Position numbers and translations under genes: made by a program. A stretch of DNA of 64,000 nucleotides from Bacteroidales bacterium (GTDB lineage Bacteria > Bacteroidota > Bacteroidia > Bacteroidales > P3). Positions 53,093-61,647 of this stretch are shown piece after piece. The notes under the pieces were generated by a model. It searched no databases. It was not told the DNA's origin and worked only from the letters and a program-made list of their open reading frames with translations. Each line of letters starts with the position of its first letter. The first letter of the stretch is position 1. Location of the stretch: the NCBI GenBank assembly GCA_017483575.1, contig JAFUWF010000001.1, forward strand, positions 1 through 64,000, written 5' to 3'.

Positions 53093-53340
53093 ACCGACCC
53101 ACACATCACCAGATAGCTACATACCTAACCGACTACGTCCTGAGTGAGTTGGTAAAGTACACCATGGAAGATACGGGTTGCAAGCTTGAAGATGCATTGG
53201 TAAAAGTCTATCAATCTCCAGTATTAGAGGCCTTGCAGGATGAGGAAGGTGAGCTATATGTGCAAAGCCCTGCCTACATATATGATATGATGAACACCAC
53301 TCCAGTATTTGTCTCTCAACGGGCAAAAGGAGCACTTTAA
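53089..53340 (+). CDS. Small acidic protein, third gene of the DUF3990 cassette
   Basis: A protein of 83 residues: IATYLTDYVLSELVKYTMEDTGCKLEDALVKVYQSPVLEALQDEEGELYVQSPAYIYDMM. Helical and acidic in the second half; resembles the longer DUF3791-like partners often found after DUF3990. It could be a second antitoxin. The start codon overlaps the DUF3990 stop. The gene is followed by the second copy of the terminator-promoter module. Confidence 0.65.
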   Translation: MNRPTHHQIATYLTDYVLSELVKYTMEDTGCKLEDALVKVYQSPVLEALQDEEGELYVQSPAYIYDMMNTTPVFVSQRAKGAL

Positions 53341-53378
53341 TAGACCCCGACCGACATTATTTCCCACCATGTTTTTTC

Positions 53379-53428
53379 GGACTGGCAAAAGAAAAATTTT
53401 GCCAGTCCGTTTTTTGTTTGTATCTTTG
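53379..53428 (+). promoter_or_regulatory. Second terminator-promoter module, upstream of the structured RNA
   Basis: Hairpin GGACTGGCAAAA/TTTTGCCAGTCC at 53379-53408 ends the DUF3990 cassette. TTTG at 53398-53401 in its arm, a 19-bp spacer and -7 TATCTTTG at 53421-53428 form the promoter of the RNA element that follows. Layout and sequence repeat the module at 52257-52307. Confidence 0.7.
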
Positions 53429-53433
53429 CAGTC

Positions 53434-53645
53434 GCTTTCGAGAGCGAAAGCATGAGGAATGCCGGTGGCATTCCGAACAAGAAAAGCATTTGCTTATTCG
53501 GAGAACGTCCTTGAAGTTTGGCCACAGATAGACGCCTCTACAGAATACAGCAGATGTCCACTTTATGTGGACTTCTGAATTGTCTGCAGAAGCGGGTTAG
53601 GCCAAACACCCAAGGACGTGGACAAGGATGATGTCCACGTTTTTA
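53434..53645 (+). ncRNA. Candidate structured RNA with terminator, upstream of the methylase
   Basis: Starting about 6 nt after a -7 box. Stems: 53434-53440 with 53445-53451 (GCTTTCG/CGAAAGC); 53456-53463 with 53467-53474 (GGAATGCC/GGCATTCC); a long closing helix 53505-53523 with 53600-53619; inside it GTCCAC/GTGGAC at 53556-53572; and a terminator 53616-53624 with 53632-53640 followed by TTTT. Another segment, GGGTGTTTGG at 53652-53661, can pair with 53602-53611 and compete with the closing helix. It has no open frame, and I do not recognise it as tmRNA, RNase P or SRP RNA. It could be a free RNA or a leader controlling the methylase. Confidence 0.6.
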
Positions 53646-53714
53646 GTTACAGGGTGTTTGGGTTAGCTGTACGTTCACGAGGATTATGCTTTACGTACAA
53701 CTAACAACGACCCA

Positions 53715-54734
53715 ATGGTTACAAGAACATCACGGCTGCAAGGCAGCAAACGAAAACGGGACGACGAATACTACACGTTGTTCCAGGACATAGCGGACGA
53801 AGTGAGCCACTACCTGCCCCAACTGCGAGGCAAGCGTATACTGTGTCCCTGCGACTGGGATGAGAGCTACAACGAGGAGATTGTCTACAAGGAAGAGGGC
53901 TATGTGCTTGGGCGTGGACTGTTTGGTGCCGAAGGCACGATCAAGAATATAGACATTGCGGGCACACGTGAGAAGATAGAGAAGCGGATGGACAGGGTGA
54001 AATGCCAGTTTGTCTACTATCTGCTCAACCAGGCCGAGGAGGCCGGCATCCGCTCCATCAGCGTCAGCGGCTACAATCCGCAGACTGGCGAGGGGGTGCG
54101 GTTCCAGGACATCGACTACAGTTATTATGATGTCATCATCACCAATCCTCCGTTCAGCCAGTTCGACGAATTCATAGACCTGATGGTCAAAAACGGCAAA
54201 GAGTTTTTGGTCATAGGTCCGCAGACAGCACCTACGGAGAAAATCATCATCCGTCATTTCCAAGAGGGGAATATCCGCATCGGCTATCACTACCATCTGA
54301 GCGGTTTCAACCGTCCGGATGGCTCCACACTGCCCAAGCAACACAACACGCCCCGCAGCTGCATGTGGTACACCAACCTTCAGGTGGATGCTGACGACAG
54401 GGAACTGACGCTGATGGCCTCGTATTACGACAATCCGGAGAAATATCCGAAATACGTGAACTACGATGCCATCGAGGTTCCAACGGTGGCAGATATACCC
54501 AACGACTATTATGGCGAGATGGGCATACCAGTTACTTTTATGCAGAAGTACAATCCAAAACAGTTTGAGATTATTGGATCGAGTAGTCAATTAAGCAAAC
54601 CACTGAAACCATTGGTAGAGGTTGATGCCGTTTATACGGGCGGTGGCCGTGGACGTTTTTATCTTGATGAAGGGAATAAGCACTATCGCAGGTTGTGGGA
54701 CAGAATGGTAATCAAGCGCAGAAAGGAGGAATAA
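53715..54734 (+). CDS. EcoRI-type adenine-specific DNA methyltransferase
   Basis: A protein of 339 residues. DDEYYTLFQDIADEVSHYL near the N-terminus, GKRILCPCDWDES (39-51, the SAM-binding site in this family), DIDYSYYDVIITNPPFSQFDEF with the catalytic NPPF at 144-147, and the C-terminal GIPVTFMQKYNPKQFEIIG are typical of the EcoRI methylase family. It would methylate the N6 of adenine. The recognition site cannot be predicted. The gene is 4 bp before the DUF262-HNH gene, with an AGGAGG ribosome-binding site between them, so the two form a likely restriction-modification or defence pair. The local AT content is higher than that of neighbouring genes. Confidence 0.92.
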   Translation: MVTRTSRLQGSKRKRDDEYYTLFQDIADEVSHYLPQLRGKRILCPCDWDESYNEEIVYKEEGYVLGRGLFGAEGTIKNIDIAGTREKIEKRMDRVKCQFVYYLLNQAEEAGIRSISVSGYNPQTGEGVRFQDIDYSYYDVIITNPPFSQFDEFIDLMVKNGKEFLVIGPQTAPTEKIIIRHFQEGNIRIGYHYHLSGFNRPDGSTLPKQHNTPRSCMWYTNLQVDADDRELTLMASYYDNPEKYPKYVNYDAIEVPTVADIPNDYYGEMGIPVTFMQKYNPKQFEIIGSSSQLSKPLKPLVEVDAVYTGGGRGRFYLDEGNKHYRRLWDRMVIKRRKEE

Positions 54735-54738
54735 ACAA

Positions 54739-55839
54739 ATGAAAGTAAAGGAGCTATACGACAAAGTTGTCAACGGTATTATAATTAGCGACATTGAGTT
54801 GCAACGAAACATTGTCTACGATGCCGACAAGCAGGCAATGGTAATCGATAGCCTGTATAAAGGCATACCGCTTCCGGCATTCTATCTATGGCAGCGCGAA
54901 GACGGCAAGCTGGAGGTGCTTGATGGCAAGCAGCGCATCGAGGCCATCAAAAAGTTCAAGCAGGGCAACCTGTTGTACGAAGGCAAGTCGTGGAAGGCCT
55001 ATGCTTACGAAAGCGACTTACAGCAGGTGGTTGATAACACAGAACTCACAATGATTGTCTGTAGTGGCGACGAGAAGAAGAAGCGCGAGATATTCAAGCG
55101 CATCAATACGCTCGGTGTTGCTCTCTCCAAGTTCGAGGTGCTTAACGGTTTGTACCACGGCGAATATATCGAAGGACTGAACTACTACTTCGCCAACGAC
55201 GCGAATGTCCGCAAGGTGTTGCCGAATGCCACCGTCGACCGTGGTGACAATAAGTACCACCTGCTTGAATACATATACTATGTGCGCAACAACAGCGTTT
55301 TTCCAAAACGTGGTGAACTGGACGATTATGTGCAGCAGCACAAAGACGAGTCGTTCAATGACGATGTCAAGAAGATAAAACCCTATATCAGTTTCATTAG
55401 AGATGTGTTTGGCGATGCATCCAAGATTGGCAATGTGCTGAAGTTCAAACTTGCGGTGAAGTACATAAAAGACCGTGCCATTTGGTTGCAGCACAAAGAC
55501 GCGATTTGCAAGGATTGCAACGCATTCATCAAGAGTGAGGGATACAAACTTTCACCCAGCAGAGAGGATGATATCGAGGCTATGATAGTCGGCATTGTGG
55601 GCAACTTACGCGTGGATTCCAAACGGCTATTCACGTCGGATGACAAAGCGCAACTGCTTTCCACCCAAAAAAAGAATGAGCAAGGGCTTTATAAGTGTGC
55701 AAGATGTCACCAGCATTTTGAAGCCGACGAACTGACCATCGACCACATCAAGCCTTGGAGCAAGGGAGGGCGAACGGTACTGTCAAACGCCCAGTTGCTG
55801 TGCAGGGCATGCAATAGTGAGAAAGGGAACAAGGAGTGA
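54739..55839 (+). CDS. DUF262-HNH endonuclease
   Basis: A protein of 366 residues. The N-terminal DUF262 (ParB/Srx-like) domain has LQRNIVYDADKQAMVIDSLYKGIPLPAFYL and DGKQR at 62-66, the NTP-hydrolysis motif of GmrSD/SspE-type proteins. The C-terminal HNH domain (320-366) has CARC, the catalytic TIDHIKPWSKGG, Asn350, and CRACN with a second Cys pair, giving an intact zinc-finger HNH. It is translated from an AGGAGG site inside the methylase tail. A type IV-like or type II-like nuclease guarded by the adenine methylase is inferred. The protein is shorter than GmrSD and lacks the DUF1524 module. Confidence 0.9.
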   Translation: MKVKELYDKVVNGIIISDIELQRNIVYDADKQAMVIDSLYKGIPLPAFYLWQREDGKLEVLDGKQRIEAIKKFKQGNLLYEGKSWKAYAYESDLQQVVDNTELTMIVCSGDEKKKREIFKRINTLGVALSKFEVLNGLYHGEYIEGLNYYFANDANVRKVLPNATVDRGDNKYHLLEYIYYVRNNSVFPKRGELDDYVQQHKDESFNDDVKKIKPYISFIRDVFGDASKIGNVLKFKLAVKYIKDRAIWLQHKDAICKDCNAFIKSEGYKLSPSREDDIEAMIVGIVGNLRVDSKRLFTSDDKAQLLSTQKKNEQGLYKCARCHQHFEADELTIDHIKPWSKGGRTVLSNAQLLCRACNSEKGNKE

Positions 55840-55899
55840 TTGTAAGGACTTCGCCGAAGGATTATCTAATGGTAATAGATCCCAGAAAGATTCCAAGAG

Positions 55900-55929
55900 C
55901 ATCGGAGCGGCCGAATGGCCACTCCGATG
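55900..55929 (+). terminator. Terminator of the methylase-nuclease pair
   Basis: A long hairpin CATCGGAG-GGCC / GGCC-CTCCGATG with a 4-nt loop, followed by TTTTGCCTTTTT. It begins 61 bp after the nuclease stop. A relative lies at 56099-56122. Confidence 0.7.
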
Positions 55930-55962
55930 TTTTGCCTTTTTAGGTACGGAGAAATAAAACAT

Positions 55963-56009
55963 TTTGTCGTATTCGAAAAACTGTGTACTTTTGCAGAAAA
56001 TTTCGAATA
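55963..56009 (+). promoter_or_regulatory. Promoter with 9-bp inverted-repeat operator
   Basis: -33 TTTG at 55963-55966, 19-bp spacer, -7 TACTTTTG at 55986-55993. A perfect inverted repeat TATTCGAAA (55970-55978) and TTTCGAATA (56001-56009) brackets the -7 box. Looks like an autoregulated promoter. Confidence 0.6.
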
Positions 56010-56014
56010 GGAAT

Positions 56015-56068
56015 ATGGCGCAATATATTCAACGTTCTGTCTATCTGAACAAAATGTCCCTCTTTTAG
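56015..56068 (+). CDS. 17-residue ORF after the operator promoter, possibly a broken gene
   Basis: MAQYIQRSVYLNKMSLF then TAG. The preceding GGAATATG gives a modest ribosome-binding site. There is no recognised family. It may be the first codons of a deleted regulator or a genuine small leader peptide. Supported mainly by the strong promoter in front. Confidence 0.3.
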   Translation: MAQYIQRSVYLNKMSLF

Positions 56069-56098
56069 ACATCCGAAAGATTATAAATCCAAACGTAG

Positions 56099-56122
56099 CG
56101 GAGCGGCCTAATGGCCGCTCCG
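56099..56122. repeat. Second copy of the GGAGCGGCC hairpin
   Basis: CGGAGCGGCC / GGCCGCTCCG with loop TAAT. The upstream flank GAAAGATT is shared with the hairpin at 55900, so the region between (about 170 bp) is bracketed by direct repeats of about 50 bp. Confidence 0.75.
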
Positions 56123-56275
56123 ATGTGTATTATTTTATGGTTTATGGGACGAAAAAAAACGAAAGACTGTCTCGACTGGTAACTTGATGACAATCACCGA
56201 CGGCGCCGTAGGACTTTTGCTCGACGAAGATGCGTGAGCTTAAGAAATGTTAAAAAACCACTTCGGTAAACTTTT

Positions 56276-56308
56276 TTTGCGGTGCAAAGAAAATTTTTCG
56301 TATCTTTG
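56276..56308 (+). promoter_or_regulatory. atpD promoter
   Basis: TTTG at 56276-56279 and -7 TATCTTTG at 56301-56308, spacer 21 bp. The leader to the ATG at 56350 is about 36 nt. Confidence 0.65.
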
Positions 56309-56346
56309 CACCGCAATTTTTGTAAATCAATACGCATACATTATAG

Positions 56347-57852
<1,506 letters not shown>

Positions 57853-57860
57853 AGTTTAGG

Positions 57861-57955
57861 GGTTATAGGTTATGGGTTATTGACGCTACGCAGTCGAATT
57901 GACGACAAGATGACGCGCCAGCCCTCCATAACCTATAACCAATAACCAATAACCC
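57861..57955. repeat. Inverted heptamer arrays between atpD and atpC
   Basis: Three GGTTAT(A/G/T) units (57861-57881), a 44-nt spacer, then CCATAAC, CTATAAC, CAATAAC, CAATAAC (57926-57953). The right array ends 2 bp before the ATG of atpC at 57958 with no recognisable Shine-Dalgarno sequence, so atpC translation may depend on the folded leader. Confidence 0.85.
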
Positions 57956-57957
57956 TT

Positions 57958-58194
57958 ATGAAAGTCAAGATAACCAAACCCGACACCTCGCTCTTCGATG
58001 GCGACGCGAAACTGGTGCAACTGCCCGGCGTGGGTGGCAAGTTCGAGATCCTCGAAAACCACGCCCCCATCATCTCGGCCCTCGCTGCCGGCGACATCCG
58101 CCTGGTGCTGCCCGACAGCAGCGAGCAGACCTTCGCCGTCCGCGGTGGCATCGTCAAAGGGCAACAGAACGATTTGCTGATACTGGTGCAATGA
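57958..58194 (+). CDS. atpC: F1 ATP synthase subunit epsilon, short form
   Basis: A protein of 78 residues carrying only the beta-sandwich N-terminal domain (MKVKITKPDTSLFDGDAKLVQLPGVGGKFEILENHAPIISAL). The C-terminal helical hairpin that can inhibit ATP hydrolysis is missing, as in other Bacteroidota. The stop overlaps the start of the next gene (ATGA). Confidence 0.95.
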   Translation: MKVKITKPDTSLFDGDAKLVQLPGVGGKFEILENHAPIISALAAGDIRLVLPDSSEQTFAVRGGIVKGQQNDLLILVQ

Positions 58195-59324
58195 GAACAC
58201 TGCTACACAACGCAATACTGAATGATAAGGCCGTCGACATCACCCTCTGCGACGGCCTTATTGATAGTGTATCGACCGCAAGCTGCTCCCCTCAGTCAGC
58301 AGCGCTGACTGAGGAGTGTGCGTCCATCGACTGCTCCGGCCTCTCCGTCTTCCCCGGGCTGATGAACATGCACTCCCACGCCCCGATGACGCTCTTCCGC
58401 GGTTTGGGCGACGACCAGCCGCTGGACCGCTGGCTGAACGAATACATCTGGCCCGCCGAGCAGAAACTGACCGACGAGACAGTCTACCAAGGCACCCTGC
58501 AGGCCTGCCGCGAGATGCTCGCCTCGGGCACCACGGCCTTCAACGACATGTACTTCCACCTCCCTGCAATGGCGCAAGCCGTCCGCGACAGCGGCATACG
58601 GGCACAGCTGGGGCTGAACGTCTTCGGCGACGGCAACGAGCTGGACAGACTGAACACCATCATGCGCGAATGCGAGGGGGTACGCCTGTCCATCGCTCCG
58701 CATTCCGTCTACACCGTCAGCGCAAAAGGCCTCCGCCGCTGTGCCGATGCCTGCGTGGACCTGCACCTGCCCATGCACATCCACATGAGCGAGACGCAGA
58801 AGGAGGTGGACGACTGCCTGCGCGAACACGGCTGCCGCCCCTGGGAATACCTGGACAGACTAGGAATCCTGGACAAACTGGGCCCGAACATCATCGCCGC
58901 CCACTGCCTGCACCTCTCTGGCAACGAAATCAGGCTCATCGGCGACCGCCGCATCACCTGCGTCCACTGCCCCAACTCCAACCTCAAGCTCGGCAGCGGC
59001 TACCGCTTCCCCATGCTCGAACTCCTCGACGCCGGCGCCAACGTGATGCTCGGCACCGACGGCAGCGCCAGCAGCAACAACCTGGACATGATCGAGGTGA
59101 TGAAGACCGCCGCCCTGCTGCAGAAAGGCTGGCGCGGCGACCCCACCGTCGTCCCCGCACAGCAGATACTCACCCTCGCCACCGGCGGCCACACCGTAGC
59201 TCCCGGCCAGCCCGCCTGCCTCTTCCTGGCACCGGTCAGGTCGGTGAGCGACCTCGTCTACGCCACCCACGGCGAGAGCGTAGCCATGACCCTCGTCGAC
59301 GGCAAAATTGTATACAGAAAATGA
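58191..59324 (+). CDS. Amidohydrolase of the MtaD/TrzA (5'-methylthioadenosine/SAH deaminase) type
   Basis: A protein of 377 residues. Metal ligands are visible: HSH in GLMNMHSHAPMTL, His in HIHMSETQKEVDD, AAHCLHL, and Asp in LGTDGSASSNN. This pattern fits deaminases of 5'-methylthioadenosine, S-adenosylhomocysteine or adenosine derivatives; the exact substrate is not readable. A repeat element (58286-58320) inserts about 12-15 residues (CSPQSAALTEEC) before the PGLMN strand. It overlaps atpC and the next gene by 4 nt at each end. Confidence 0.85.
   Translation: MRTLLHNAILNDKAVDITLCDGLIDSVSTASCSPQSAALTEECASIDCSGLSVFPGLMNMHSHAPMTLFRGLGDDQPLDRWLNEYIWPAEQKLTDETVYQGTLQACREMLASGTTAFNDMYFHLPAMAQAVRDSGIRAQLGLNVFGDGNELDRLNTIMRECEGVRLSIAPHSVYTVSAKGLRRCADACVDLHLPMHIHMSETQKEVDDCLREHGCRPWEYLDRLGILDKLGPNIIAAHCLHLSGNEIRLIGDRRITCVHCPNSNLKLGSGYRFPMLELLDAGANVMLGTDGSASSNNLDMIEVMKTAALLQKGWRGDPTVVPAQQILTLATGGHTVAPGQPACLFLAPVRSVSDLVYATHGESVAMTLVDGKIVYRK
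58286..58320. repeat. CTCCTC-type palindromic element in frame in the MtaD-like gene
   Basis: CTCAGTCAG/CTGACTGAG hairpin followed by the common 3' end GAGGAGTGTG. The last 17 bp match the right end of the 135-bp element at 9957. Confidence 0.8.
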
Positions 59325-60883
59325 AGAAGATTCTATTTGCAATAGCACTTATAACCCTCGCCTCCTGCTCCGGCAACCGCCACGACGACAAGATGATCTT
59401 CCGCTACAACGAGAGCGCCGGCATCGCCACCCTCGACCCCGCCTTCGCCAAGGACCAGAGCATCATCTGGGGCTGCCGCCAGCTCTACAACGGCCTCATC
59501 CAGCTGGACACCAACCTCGAGGTGCAGCCCTGCATCGCCAAGCGGTGGGCCATCAGCGACGACGGCCTCACCTACACCTTCACCCTGCGGGACGACGTCC
59601 GCTTCCACAACGGCCGCACCGTCAACGCCCAGGACTTCGCCTACAGCTTCCACCGCATCGTCGACCCCTCGGTGGCATCGCCGGGAGCCTGGATATTCAG
59701 CGACGTGGAGGACTTCCGTGCCACCGACGACACCACCTTCACCATCCGCCTCCGCGAGCCCTTCGCCCCCTTCCTCTCCATGCTGGGCATGGTCTATTGC
59801 TCCGTGGTGCCACGCGAGGTGGTGGAGCAATACGGCAAGGACTTCCGCAAGCACCCCTGCGGCACGGGACCCTTCCGCTTCCAGTACTGGAAAGAGGGTG
59901 TGAAACTGGTGCTGCGCAAGAACCCCGACTACTTTGAGCGCGACGACAACGGCACTCCCCTGCCCTACCTCGACGCCGTCGCCGTCACCTTCATCGTGGA
60001 CCGCCACACGGTCTTCCTGGAGTTCGTCAAGGGCAACCTGGACTTCATGAACTCCCTCGACGCCAGCTACAAGGACGAAATCCTCACCCTCGACGGACAG
60101 CTGAAGGACAAATACGCCGATCGTATCGACATGACCAGCACCCCCTACCTCAACACCGAGTACCTGGGCTTCGACATGGAGAAGACCTCCAGCCCGCTCC
60201 ACGACCGCCGCCTGCGGCAGGCCATCTGCTACGGTTTCGACCGTCGCAAGATGATGCGCTACCTACGCAACAACATCGGCGCCCCCGGCGTCGGCGGCTT
60301 CATCCCCCACGGCCTGCCGGGCTACAGCGACTGCGGCTACGAGTACAACCCCGAACGCTCCAAGCAACTCCTCGCCGAGGCTGGCTACCCCGACGGCAAA
60401 GGGTTGCCCAAACTGAAGCTCTCCACCACCTCCAACTACCTGGACCTCTGCAAATACATACAGCAACAACTGGGCCTCCTCGGCATCGACATTCAGGTGG
60501 ACGTCAACCCTCCGGCGGCCCTGCGCGAACAGATGGCCCAGGGCAAGTGCGAATGGTTCCGCGGCTCGTGGGTGGCGGACTACCCCGATGCCGAGAACTA
60601 CCTCTCGCTCTTCTACGGTCCCAACCGCACACCCGCAGGCCCCAACTACACACGCTTCAGCAACCCCACGGTTACCAAGCTCTACACCCAGGCCCGCAGC
60701 TGCACCGACCCCGCGGAGCGCACGCGCCTCTACCAGACCATCGACAGTCTGGTGATGCAGGAAGCCCCGGTCATGGTGCTCTACTATGACCAGATTCTAC
60801 ACTTTACACACAAGAATGTCAGCGGATTGCGCAGCAACGCCATGAACAACCTGGACCTGCGCTACGTAACGATTTCGCGATAG
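59321..60883 (+). CDS. Oligopeptide-type substrate-binding lipoprotein (SBP family 5)
   Basis: A protein of 520 residues from MKKILFAIA (59321), with lipobox LASC (Cys16). The SBP_bac_5 fold markers are TLDPAFAKDQSIIWGCRQLYNGLIQ, AKRWAISDDGLTYTFTLRDDVRFHNG, and FRGSWVADYPDAENYLSLFYGPN. Such proteins deliver peptides, nickel or other solutes to ABC permeases; no permease gene is adjacent. The start overlaps the MtaD-like stop (ATGA). The 3' end overlaps lpxH by 22 nt, convergent. Confidence 0.9.
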   Translation: MKKILFAIALITLASCSGNRHDDKMIFRYNESAGIATLDPAFAKDQSIIWGCRQLYNGLIQLDTNLEVQPCIAKRWAISDDGLTYTFTLRDDVRFHNGRTVNAQDFAYSFHRIVDPSVASPGAWIFSDVEDFRATDDTTFTIRLREPFAPFLSMLGMVYCSVVPREVVEQYGKDFRKHPCGTGPFRFQYWKEGVKLVLRKNPDYFERDDNGTPLPYLDAVAVTFIVDRHTVFLEFVKGNLDFMNSLDASYKDEILTLDGQLKDKYADRIDMTSTPYLNTEYLGFDMEKTSSPLHDRRLRQAICYGFDRRKMMRYLRNNIGAPGVGGFIPHGLPGYSDCGYEYNPERSKQLLAEAGYPDGKGLPKLKLSTTSNYLDLCKYIQQQLGLLGIDIQVDVNPPAALREQMAQGKCEWFRGSWVADYPDAENYLSLFYGPNRTPAGPNYTRFSNPTVTKLYTQARSCTDPAERTRLYQTIDSLVMQEAPVMVLYYDQILHFTHKNVSGLRSNAMNNLDLRYVTISR

Positions 60884-61617
60884 TCCTTTAGCTCCACCGC
60901 CCCGTCGGACGTCATCACGGCGAAGTTCCTGTTGTGCAGCCAGTCGCCCACATTGACGTAGGTGCAACCGCCACCGAGGTCGCGCGTCAGCGGTGTGTGG
61001 CGGTGGCCGAAGATGCAGTAGTCCAAATGCTCCTTCTGCAGGCGTTCTTTGCAGTAGATGACGATGCCCTCGCGGTCGTCGCCCAGGTAGTGCAGCATGT
61101 CGTGCTTGGCATGCTTGCGCTTGTTGCTGTCGCTCCAACGGTGGGCGATGCCAAAGGTGAAGGCCGACGGCAGCATCTTGAAAAGCTTCTGGCAGAAACG
61201 GCTACGGAAGAAAACGCGGACAAAATCGAACCAGCGATCCACATGCCCCAGGCCGTCGCCGTGGCCTATCAGCACACGCTTGCCGCAGAGCTCCATCACC
61301 ACGGGGTCGTTGTGGAGGATAACGCCCATCTCCTCCGTCAGGTAGTCGAACATCCACATGTCGTGGTTGCCGATGAAGAAATGGATTTCCACCCCCCTGT
61401 CCGCCAACTCGGCCAGCTTGCCCAGCAAGCGCACATGGCCTCGGGGCACGAGGTAGCGGTAGGTGAACCAGAAATCGAAAATGTCGCCCAGCAGCATCAG
61501 CTGCCTGCAGTCGGGCGCCATCTCGTCCAGCAGACGGCAGAGCAGCAGCTCGCGCTCCCTGGAGTCCGAGCAGCTGCCCAGATGCGAATCTGTAATAAAG
61601 TAGACTTTATCTCTCAA
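60862..61617 (-). CDS. lpxH: UDP-2,3-diacylglucosamine diphosphatase
   Basis: A protein of 251 residues. Calcineurin-type motifs: FITDSHLG (D10, H12), GDIFDFW, FFIGNHD, LIGHGDG and IFGHRHT. It cleaves UDP-2,3-diacylglucosamine in lipid A synthesis at the inner membrane surface. The only start that keeps the conserved N-terminus is TTG at 61615-61617, which lies in a heptamer array; an in-frame stop directly upstream rules out a longer form. Confidence 0.93.
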   Translation of the reverse strand: MRDKVYFITDSHLGSCSDSRERELLLCRLLDEMAPDCRQLMLLGDIFDFWFTYRYLVPRGHVRLLGKLAELADRGVEIHFFIGNHDMWMFDYLTEEMGVILHNDPVVMELCGKRVLIGHGDGLGHVDRWFDFVRVFFRSRFCQKLFKMLPSAFTFGIAHRWSDSNKRKHAKHDMLHYLGDDREGIVIYCKERLQKEHLDYCIFGHRHTPLTRDLGGGCTYVNVGDWLHNRNFAVMTSDGAVELKDYREIVT

Positions 61618-61647
61618 TTTTCAATTCTCAATTTTCAATTTTCCATT
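61613..61647. repeat. One-sided heptamer array (CTCAATT type) at the lpxH start
   Basis: CTCAATT, TTCAATT, CTCAATT, TTCAATT, TTCCATT. It fills the gap between the EnvC-like gene's stop codon and lpxH and contains the lpxH TTG start. Same family as 10713 and 36998. Confidence 0.8.

Noticed and set aside
53434-53645. The structured RNA as tmRNA, RNase P RNA, SRP RNA or a retron ncRNA
   Set aside because: None of the conserved cores of those RNAs is visible, and no reverse transcriptase gene is nearby. 6S RNA cannot be excluded but the multi-hairpin layout does not fit well.
53715-55839. A complete type II restriction-modification system like EcoRI
   Set aside because: The methylase is EcoRI-like but the neighbour is DUF262-HNH, not an EcoRI-type endonuclease.
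58316-59320. N-terminal 335-residue extension of the substrate-binding protein
   Set aside because: It overlaps the MtaD-like gene in another frame; the lipoprotein start at 59321 is clear.
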